This document shows, piece after piece, positions 9,466 through 16,600 of a stretch of 16,864 nt of DNA. Both the position numbers and the translations under genes were made by a program. Origin of the DNA: CAIOSQ01 sp044359885 (GTDB lineage Bacteria > Pseudomonadota > Alphaproteobacteria > CACIAM-22H2); assembly GCA_044359885.1 (NCBI GenBank), contig JBIKLI010000059.1:1-16864 (forward strand), written 5' to 3'. A model generated the notes under the pieces. That model was not told the origin of the DNA and ran no database searches. It was given only the letters and a program-made list of their open reading frames with translations. The first letter of the stretch is position 1, and every line of letters begins with the position of its first letter.

Positions 9466-10464
9466 ATGCGCATGCGCGGTGTCCTCGTGCCTGCCCTCGC
9501 CCTGGTGGTGGCGGCGCTGCTGGCCAATCTCTATGTCGCGGTGCCGCAGCGCGGCGGCGAACAGGACCTCGCCACGCTGGTCGTCGAGGCCGAACCCGAA
9601 CCCGACGCCGCGGCGACGCCGGACGCGGCGCCCTCGCCTCCGCCGGCCGGATCGCCGGACCCCGTCGCCGCCGGGGAGGAGGCGGTGCCGCTGGTTCCCG
9701 TCGCCGGCAGCCGGCGGCGCGCAAGCGACGCCGAATGGGAGCGGCGGGCGGTGCCGGTGATGTCGCTGGCCCCCGACCGGGCCATGGTGGCGATCATCAT
9801 CGACGACATGGGCCTGGATCGTGTGCGGGCGAACCGTGTGCTCGCGCTTCCCGGGCCGTTGACGCTGTCCTTCCTTCCCTATGGCCGGGATGCGCCCGCG
9901 CTCGCGATCCTGGCGCGCCAGCGTGGCCACGAGATCCTGCTGCACATGCCCATGCAGTCTGTCGGCGGGGCCGATCCGGGGCCCCATGCGCTGACCGTGG
10001 ATCTGGCCGCTGTGGAGATCCGTGCCCGGGTCGGGGCCGCGCTGGACCGCTTCGGCGACGCCATCGGCCTCAACAACCACATGGGCAGCCGCTTTACCGC
10101 CGAGCGGCGGCTTCTGGTTCCGCTGGTCGAGGAACTCGCCGCGCGGGGCCTGGTCTTCGTCGATTCGCGCACCGTGACGAACTCGCAGGGCGCGCTGGCC
10201 GCCGAAGAGGTCGGCGTACCGTTTGCGGCGCGCGACGTGTTTCTGGACAATGACCTGTCGCCGGAGGCGCTGCGCGGTCAGTTCGAGGAACTGGAGCGGG
10301 TCGCGCGACGCCGCGGCCACGCGGTCGCCATCGGCCATCCCCACGATGCGACGCTGGCGGCGCGCGCCGCCGGGCTGGCGCCGGTGGGGGGGCGGGGGGT
10401 GCAGATCGGCCCGGTCTCCGCGATCGTTCGCCGCATGATGGATCGGGCAACGCCGCGGCCTTGA
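9466..10464 (+). CDS. Divergent polysaccharide deacetylase family protein (YibQ/DUF610-like)
   Basis: 332 residues. A short basic N-terminus and a hydrophobic segment (about 5-25) form a signal anchor. A Pro/Ala/Glu-rich linker follows (about 40-75), then the divergent polysaccharide deacetylase domain (about 104-330), so the domain should lie in the periplasm. Conserved motifs are AIIIDDMGLD (109-118), LSFLPYG (134-140), ILLHMPMQ (157-164), GLNNHMGSRFT (201-211), FVDSRT (231-236) and AIGHPHDAT (288-296). The Asp and His residues match metal-binding positions of NodB-like deacetylases, but activity of this subfamily is poorly defined. It is commonly found beside a C-terminal processing protease, which is absent here. 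Start is the first ATG of the frame after copA; Met3 at 9472 is an alternative, and no strong Shine-Dalgarno is visible. Confidence 0.88.
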   Translation: MRMRGVLVPALALVVAALLANLYVAVPQRGGEQDLATLVVEAEPEPDAAATPDAAPSPPPAGSPDPVAAGEEAVPLVPVAGSRRRASDAEWERRAVPVMSLAPDRAMVAIIIDDMGLDRVRANRVLALPGPLTLSFLPYGRDAPALAILARQRGHEILLHMPMQSVGGADPGPHALTVDLAAVEIRARVGAALDRFGDAIGLNNHMGSRFTAERRLLVPLVEELAARGLVFVDSRTVTNSQGALAAEEVGVPFAARDVFLDNDLSPEALRGQFEELERVARRRGHAVAIGHPHDATLAARAAGLAPVGGRGVQIGPVSAIVRRMMDRATPRP

Positions 10465-10505
10465 CGCGCGGCGGATTGCGGCGCGTGATCGCGGCGTCGG
10501 TACGC

Positions 10506-10510
10506 GGAGG
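10506..10510 (+). promoter_or_regulatory. Shine-Dalgarno site that decides the CxxC protein start
   Basis: GGAGG lies ten bases before the ATG at 10521. It favours that ATG over the TTG at 10461, which would add 20 residues with no domain and would overlap the deacetylase stop. Confidence 0.7.
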
Positions 10511-10520
10511 ATCGAAGCGG

Positions 10521-10736
10521 ATGGCGCGTTTTCTGGTCGAAGGCATGACATGCGATGGCTGCGCGCGGGCCGTGGCGCGCGCGGTCGAGGCGGCGCTGCC
10601 GGGGCATCGGGTCGTCGTCGACAGGGCCGGCGGATGGATCGAACTGATCGGCGAGCCGGCCGACGAGGCGCGACTCGCGGACGCGGTCGGCGGCGCGGGC
10701 TTCGTCTGGCGCGGCGCGGCCCCGCGTCAGTTCTGA
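10521..10736 (+). CDS. Heavy-metal-associated (CopZ-like) CxxC protein
   Basis: 71 residues forming a single HMA (ferredoxin-like, beta-alpha-beta-beta-alpha-beta) domain. The copper-binding motif GMTCDGC has Cys11 and Cys14, and the C-terminal half contains the DAVGGAGF stretch typical of the last helix and strand. Such proteins carry Cu(I) in the cytoplasm and pass it to CopA-type ATPases; an ATPase of that type lies two genes upstream on the same strand. The final ten bases overlap the end of the convergent ppiD gene. The function is inferred from motif and context; another soft metal is possible. Confidence 0.88.
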   Translation: MARFLVEGMTCDGCARAVARAVEAALPGHRVVVDRAGGWIELIGEPADEARLADAVGGAGFVWRGAAPRQF

Positions 10737-12616
10737 TAGAGGCGCTCGACGGCCGCCTTGTCGACGACGACGTTCAGTCGCTCGCGCAGGGCACGTACAT
10801 ATTGCTGGCTGATCTCGCCCGCGATCGCCTGTTCCAGCCCGTCGGCGATCCGGCTGCGCGCCGATGCCCCGGCCTGCGGATCGGCCGGAACGACGTCGGT
10901 CAGCCGGACAACCAGATAGCCGTCCGCCGCAGCGGCGATGCCGGGGTCGCCGGGCTTCAGCGCGAAGAGCTGCGCCGCCAGCGCCGGGCCCTCGGCCTGG
11001 GCGCCGTTGTCGGCGCGCCCGTCGCGCCGGATGTCCAGCGTCGTCTCGATCTGGGCGCCGGCCTGCGTCGCGACGTCGTCGAGGGCGCGGCCGCCGCGCA
11101 GGGCGTCGACCATCGCCTGGGCGCGCGCGCGCGCCGCGGCGCTGCGCTTCTCGGCTTTCCACAGCGCCAGGGCCTCTTCGCGCACGGCGGCGAGGGCTCG
11201 GCGCTGGCTTGGGGCGACGCTGTCGGCGCGCAGGAAGAAATAGGCACCGGCCCGGGTCTCGATCAGGCCGGAATCGCGTCCGATCGGCGCCTCCAGAAAG
11301 GCCCGCAATGCTTCCGGCGCCGCGGCGAAGGCCGCGACGGGGCGCCCGATCCGGTCGCGGCCGGCGGCGTCGACAGCCTCGACGGCGATCACCGGGATGC
11401 CGGCGGCGGCGGCGGCGTCCGGCAGCGGCCGGCCTTCGTTCACGCCTTCCTCGATCCGGGTGGCGATCCGGTAGGCGGTCTCCGTCGCCACGCGTCGCGC
11501 GTATTCATCGGCCAGCCGGGCGCGAAGCGTCTCGAAATCCGGCTCGAAACCGGGCTCGATGGCGGTGACGCGGGCGACGAACACGCCGAGCGGCGTGTCG
11601 ATCGGATCGCTGGGTGTTCCCTCGGACAGGGCGAAGAGCGGCCGCGACAGCTCGGCCGGCAGGCTGGTGGGGGTCACGCGGCCGAAGGCGCGGACCTGTT
11701 CGGGCGTCTGGCCAGCCGCCGCCGCGACGGCGAGGAAATCCTCTCCGGAGTCGAGCCGCTGGCGGGCGGCATCGGCTGCGGCGCGGTCGTCGAATCGGAT
11801 CATCTCGATGCTGCGCCGCTCGGGCGTCGAGAATTCCCGCTTGCGGGTCTCGAACTCGGTGCGCAACTGCGGCTCGTCGATGGGAACCGACGCCCGGACT
11901 TCCTCGTAGCCGATGCGCACGACGATGCCGCCGCGCAGTTCGGGATCGGTGAAGCGCTCGGCATTGGCCTCGTACACCGTCTGCAATTCGGCATCCGAGG
12001 GAAGGCCGGGGTCGTCACCGGCGCTGGCGGGCACGCGAAGGAACTGGCCGCGCCGCTTCTCTTCGCGGTGCCTGAACAGCGCGTCGGCCAGCGCGCCGGG
12101 CACCAGGGCTCCCAGGGACACCGCCTCGACCAGGGCGCCGCGGGCCGCGTCACCCCGCACCAGATCGACATAACGCTGCTCGTTGAAGCCGTTATCCTGC
12201 AGCAGGCGCCGGAAGGCGTTGGCGTCGAACAGGCCGTTGATGCGGAAATTCGGATCGTCCTGGATCCGCTGGCGGACGACCCCGTCGCTGACCACCAGAG
12301 ACAGGCTCTGGGCGGCCCGGTCCAGGGTCCATTGGTTGGCGACCCGTTCGGCGGTCTGGTCGGCCAGCCCGAACTGCCTGATCACGTCGCGGTCGATGTC
12401 GCCGATGGACCGGCGCAAGCGATCCAGGTCGCGCTGGAACTCCAGGCGCAGAACATCCGCCGGGACCGGGTCGCCGGCGATGGCGATCGCCGGCGTCTCG
12501 CCGCGCTGCAGGAAACGATAATCGCCGATGCCCCAGACGGCGAAGGACAGGACAAGCAGGAAGAACAGGACCTTGACGACGACGCCGGCCGTCTTGTCGC
12601 GGATGGTCTGGAGCAT
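10727..12616 (-). CDS. ppiD: PpiD/SurA-type membrane-anchored peptidyl-prolyl isomerase
   Basis: 629 residues. A short cytoplasmic N-terminus is followed by one membrane helix (about 13-31, VVKVLFFLLVLSFAVWGI), which places the rest in the periplasm. Next comes a SurA_N-type chaperone region (about 35-190), a parvulin-like domain (about 267-355, from RRSIEMIRFD to GVFVARV) and a long helical C-terminal region with a second chaperone-like part. In the family it helps newly translocated outer-membrane and periplasmic proteins fold near the Sec translocon. The ATG at 12616 precedes the membrane helix directly and has a GAGG about ten bases upstream (12627-12630); the longer open frame upstream overlaps tpiA. 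Divergence from tpiA is a conserved alphaproteobacterial arrangement. The parvulin domain looks degenerate, so isomerase activity is uncertain. Confidence 0.9.
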   Translation of the reverse strand: MLQTIRDKTAGVVVKVLFFLLVLSFAVWGIGDYRFLQRGETPAIAIAGDPVPADVLRLEFQRDLDRLRRSIGDIDRDVIRQFGLADQTAERVANQWTLDRAAQSLSLVVSDGVVRQRIQDDPNFRINGLFDANAFRRLLQDNGFNEQRYVDLVRGDAARGALVEAVSLGALVPGALADALFRHREEKRRGQFLRVPASAGDDPGLPSDAELQTVYEANAERFTDPELRGGIVVRIGYEEVRASVPIDEPQLRTEFETRKREFSTPERRSIEMIRFDDRAAADAARQRLDSGEDFLAVAAAAGQTPEQVRAFGRVTPTSLPAELSRPLFALSEGTPSDPIDTPLGVFVARVTAIEPGFEPDFETLRARLADEYARRVATETAYRIATRIEEGVNEGRPLPDAAAAAGIPVIAVEAVDAAGRDRIGRPVAAFAAAPEALRAFLEAPIGRDSGLIETRAGAYFFLRADSVAPSQRRALAAVREEALALWKAEKRSAAARARAQAMVDALRGGRALDDVATQAGAQIETTLDIRRDGRADNGAQAEGPALAAQLFALKPGDPGIAAAADGYLVVRLTDVVPADPQAGASARSRIADGLEQAIAGEISQQYVRALRERLNVVVDKAAVERLYQN

Positions 12617-12750
12617 GGATGCGTGTCCTCGCGAAGGGGGCGAACTATAGAAACGCGGAACACTCGGGGCAAGCTTTTGCCGGGCCTCGATTATTCGTAT
12701 CCTCGGCGCATCGGGTGACGGGTCCGGGGGCCCGCGGGAGCCGCATCGCC
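12617..12750. promoter_or_regulatory. Divergent ppiD / tpiA intergenic region
   Basis: 134 bases that contain the ppiD promoter listed separately and, on the other strand, a weaker tpiA candidate: TTGCCG (12677-12682), 15 bases, then TATCCT (12698-12703). The tpiA Shine-Dalgarno is GGGAG (12736-12740), ten bases before its ATG. I see no operator-like repeat. Confidence 0.5.
12644..12672 (-). promoter_or_regulatory. ppiD: Predicted sigma-70-type promoter of ppiD
   Basis: Read on the minus strand, a -35 box TTGCCC (12667-12672, 4 of 6 consensus) and a -10 box TATAGT (12644-12649, 5 of 6) are separated by exactly 17 bases. This predicts transcription starting near 12637, with a leader of about 20 bases holding the GAGG ribosome-binding site. 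Confidence 0.6.
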
Positions 12751-13503
12751 ATGCCATCGCGCCGCCACTACACGATCGGGAACTGGAAGATGAACGGGCG
12801 CTCGCCGGCGGCGCAGTCGCTGGCCGCCGCCATCCGGTCCGGCGCACCCGGGGGGCGCACGACGCTGGTCGTCTGTCCGCCCGCGACATTGCTGGTGCCG
12901 GTGGCGAATGTTCTGGCCGGAGGCCCGGTTCTGCTGGGGGGGCAGGATTGCCATGTCCGCGAGGCCGGCGCCTTCACCGGCGACATCGCGGCGGAGATGC
13001 TGGCAGATGCCGGATGCCGGTTCGCGATCGTCGGCCATTCGGAGCGCCGCGCCGGCCATGGCGAGGACGACGCCATGGTCGGGGCCAAGGCAGCCGCGGC
13101 CCTGCGCGCGGGCCTGATCCCGGTGCTTTGCATCGGTGAGACCCTGGACCAGCGGGAATCCGGCATGACCCGCGAGGTCCTGAACCGGCAGATCGCGGGC
13201 GGTCTGCCGCCCGGCGCGGATCCGGCGACGCTCGTCCTTGCCTATGAGCCCGTCTGGGCGATCGGCACCGGAAGGGTTGCCACGCCAGATCAGGTCGCCG
13301 AGGCTCATGGGTGGATTCGGGCAGCGCTCGAGAGCGCTGCGGGGCGGAGCGCCTCCTACTCGATCCTTTATGGCGGATCGGTGAAGCCCGAGAACGCTGC
13401 CGCATTGTTCGCGCTTGACGATGTCGATGGTGCGCTTGTCGGCGGTGCCAGCCTCGTCGCGACCCAGTTTCTGGCGATCGCGGCGGCTGCCGGGCCGGCC
13501 TGA
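12751..13503 (+). CDS. tpiA: Triose-phosphate isomerase
   Basis: 250 residues, full length. It interconverts dihydroxyacetone phosphate and glyceraldehyde 3-phosphate in the cytoplasm. The catalytic residues are all present: Lys13 in GNWKMNG, His96 in IVGHSERR and Glu166 in AYEPVWAIGTG. The phosphate-binding YGGSVKPEN loop follows. The ATG at 12751 has a GGGAG ten bases upstream; the longer open frame into the ppiD promoter is not supported. In many alphaproteobacteria secG follows tpiA, whereas here the next gene is a giant RTX-type protein after a 169-base gap. Confidence 0.97.
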   Translation: MPSRRHYTIGNWKMNGRSPAAQSLAAAIRSGAPGGRTTLVVCPPATLLVPVANVLAGGPVLLGGQDCHVREAGAFTGDIAAEMLADAGCRFAIVGHSERRAGHGEDDAMVGAKAAAALRAGLIPVLCIGETLDQRESGMTREVLNRQIAGGLPPGADPATLVLAYEPVWAIGTGRVATPDQVAEAHGWIRAALESAAGRSASYSILYGGSVKPENAAALFALDDVDGALVGGASLVATQFLAIAAAAGPA

Positions 13504-13672
13504 TCGCGCGCATTTGCCGCCGCTCCCGGCGCCGCCGCGACGCGTTCCGGCGGGAATAAGCATTTGTTCAGTGTTTCGAGCGAATGCAAAGGATCCGAAA
13601 CTTTCGATCTATTGCGCTGCGCCAGGCATTAACGGAAAACTCAGAACTCCTTTCTGTCGGTGAAATGACGCG
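13504..13672. promoter_or_regulatory. Intergenic region between tpiA and the FecR-RTX gene, with an AT-richer stretch
   Basis: 169 bases with no plausible gene. From about 13555 to 13668 the composition is clearly AT-richer than the rest of the window, as expected for a promoter and leader of the downstream gene. I could not assign a convincing -35/-10 pair. No strong Shine-Dalgarno precedes the candidate starts at 13673 and 13679. There is no sign of secG here. Confidence 0.45.
13532..13553 (+). terminator. Weak hairpin, possible tpiA terminator
   Basis: CCGCCG (13532-13537) can pair with CGGCGG (13548-13553) around a ten-base loop, 28 bases after the tpiA stop. It lacks a following run of T, so it is at best a weak intrinsic terminator, and in DNA this GC-rich the pairing may be chance. 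Confidence 0.25.
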
Positions 13673-16600
13673 ATGGCCATGACGCCCCAAGCCGTATCCG
13701 CGCCATTCGACATTGGTGCCTCTGGACGCGGCCCGGAAGTCCTCGATGCCCCGAATGGGGGCCAGATTGGCATTGCCGGCGGCGAGTTCGTCCTTCGGGC
13801 GACCTACACGCGCCGTGGCGACGACCTGGTCCTGAGCGACGGCGACGGCCGCGTGGTGGTGATCCGCGGCTATTTCGTCCAGGCCGATCCGCCGCTGCTG
13901 GTTTCGGAGGAAGGGCATCGTGTCGAGGGCGATCTTGCCCGGTCGCTGGCGCGGGCGATGACGCCGGCGATGCTGGCGCAGGCGGGACCGGCGGCGGCGG
14001 CGAGCGATGCGGGTTCCGCGCCGATCGGTCGCGTCGACCGGCTGAGCGGCACGGTGACGGCGCTGCGGCCCGACGGCACGCGGCGCGAATTGCAGGCCGG
14101 CGACGAGATCTTCCAGGGCGAGTTGCTGCAGACGGGGGCGCGCAGCGCGGTCGGCATCGTCTTCGCCGACCGCACGACGATGTCGCTGAACGAGAACGGC
14201 CGGATGCTGCTGGACCGTTTCGCGTTCGATCCGGGGGCGCGGCGCGGCGTGCTCAATCTCTCGGTGCTGCAGGGCGCGTTCCTGTTCGTGTCCGGCGAGA
14301 TCAACAAGATGCAGCAGGACCCGCTGATGCAGGCGTCGACGGCGCCGGGTCAGTCGCCGATGACGATCCGCACGCCGGTGGCGACGATCGGCGTGCGCGG
14401 GACGATCGGCGGCGGCAACATCCAGGGCCAGGGCGCACCGAACACCTTCACGCTGTTCCCCGATCCGGCGAACCCGGCGCAGGCCTCGGGCATGATGGTG
14501 ATCGAGAACGCCAGCGGCCAGACCCAGGTCCTGCAGAGCCCGTTCTCGGCGACGACGGTGGCGAGCTTCCTGGCGGCGCCGTCGGTGCCGGTGACCGTCA
14601 GCCCGCAATTCGTGGTCCAGACCTTCAGCCTGGCGATCACGACCCTGCCGCCCACGCCACCGCCGGCCACCGGCGGGAGCGGCGGCGGCAGTGGCGGCGG
14701 CGGCGGCGGCGGCGGTCAAGCGCAGCAGGCACAGGGGCAAGGGCAAGGGCAAGGCCAGGGGCAAGGACAGCAGCAGCCGGCGGGCGAGGGACAGCCGCAA
14801 CAGCAGGCGCAGCAACAGCAACAGCCTCAGCAGCCGCAACAGCAGCAGCAGGCTCCGCAGCAGCCGCAAACGCCGGAAGGCCAGCAACAGCAGCAACCGC
14901 AACAACAGCAGCAGCAACCGCAGCAGCAGCAACAGCAGCCGCAGCAGCAGGCTCCTCAGCAGCAGGCCACTGCAGAAAGCGCGCCCGCGCCGCAGCCGTC
15001 GGCCCAGAACCCTGTGCTTGCGGCTTTGCTTGTGGCGGCAGGGGCCCAGGCGACCGCGCTTCAGGCGCAGCTGCAGGCCCCACCGGCCACGCCAGCGACG
15101 ACGGCTCCGGTGGCGCCCGCAGCGGCGACCGCGCAGCCGACAACGATCACGCAGCCGCAGACCATCACCGCGCCCACGACCCAGCTCAGCGCCTCGCAGA
15201 GCAGCTTCGGTTCCGCCTTCAACGCGGCGTCCAGCTCCGGCGGCACGCGCGAGAGCGCGGCCCAGCAGACGACGTCACAGACCGTGGCGCAGTCACTGGT
15301 CCAGTCGTCGACGCCGACGCAGAGCGCCGTCGCGCAGACCGAGCCAGAACCGCAGCCTGTGGTCAGCGAGCGCCCGACCGAAACCGTCGTCGTGCCGGTC
15401 GTCCCGGTCCCGACGGTGGAGACGCGATCCGATGGCAGCGTTCTGGTGACCGGGACGCGCCTGGGCGACACGATCGCCGGCACGGTGCATGACGACACGC
15501 TGCTGGGCGGTGGCGGTAGCGACGTCCTTTCGCCTGGCGGTGGCGCCGACCAGGTCGAAGGCGGGGCCGGCGACGACGTCGTCCGGCTCGGCTCGGACGG
15601 CGCCGACGACATCGTCGATGGCGGCGACGGCACCGACATCGTCGATTACAGCGGCGCGCTCGGCGGGGTGCAGATCGATCTTGCCAATGGACGGGCCAGC
15701 GATCGGCTCGCGGTGGCGGCAGCGGAGGACATGTTCTCGGCCCTGTCGGCCAGCAGCGGTATCGGCAGCGACCGGATGATCGGGATCGAGGGGGCGATCG
15801 GAAGCGATTTCGCCGACATCATCCTCGGCAGCGCGGCGGCGGACACGATCGATGGTCGCGGCGGCGGTGACACCCTGTTCGATGGCGGCGGCGCCGATCG
15901 CGTGGCCGGCGGCGCCGGCAACGACCTGATCCTGCTGCTGGCCGACGGAGCCGACGACAGCGTCGATGGCGGCGAGGGCGCCGACACGCTCTCCTTCGCG
16001 AACGCTTCGGCGACACGCGGCGTCGTTGTCGACCTGGCGACCGGCATCGCGGTCGACAACGGGGCCGGATCCAGCGGCGCCTCGGGGTTCGGAACCGACC
16101 GGATCGCCGGGATCGAATTCGTGATCGGAACCGAACAGGCAGACATCCTGCGCGGTGGCGCCGGCAATGACAGCTTCATGGGCGGCGGCGGTGCCGACAC
16201 GATCGAGGGCGGCGGCGGCGACGACGTCGCCTATGTCGATGCGAACGGCGGCGATCTGTTCATCGGCGGCGCGGGCGTCGACACGCTCTGGCTGACCGAG
16301 CGTCTGGCGAGCGCCTATACCCTGTCCGGCGCCGGTGGCACCGCGACGCTGACCCCGACCGTCGCCGAGGGGGGCGCGCCGATCCGCTTCAGCGGCATCG
16401 AGTTCCTGCGCTATGCCGACGGCAGCGGCGCGTCGATCAACGCGCCGACCGATATCCGCCTTTCGGCCACGACGATCAGCGAGAACCTGTCGGGCGCGAC
16501 GGTGGGCACGCTCAGCGTCGACGATCCCGATGCCGGGTCGGCTTTCGTGGTCGCGCTGTCGGACAGCCGTTTCGAACTGGCCGGTGCCTCGGCGCTGCGG

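Noticed and set aside
7164..9527. Long minus-strand extension upstream of trpD
   Set aside because: It lies antisense to the copper ATPase and adds no known TrpD sequence; TrpD family length starts at 7163.
10461..10520. Earlier TTG start for the CxxC protein
   Set aside because: It adds 20 residues outside the domain and overlaps the deacetylase stop, while the ATG at 10521 has a well-spaced GGAGG.
13568..14932. Minus-strand frame with a strikingly Leu-rich start that looks like a membrane protein
   Set aside because: The Leu runs are the reverse complement of the CAG/CAA glutamine tract, and the remainder is antisense to the FecR domain.
14672..14965. Possible CRISPR-like or satellite repeat
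   Set aside because: The periodicity is three bases and in frame, encoding Gly then Gln/Pro; there are no constant repeats with unique spacers.
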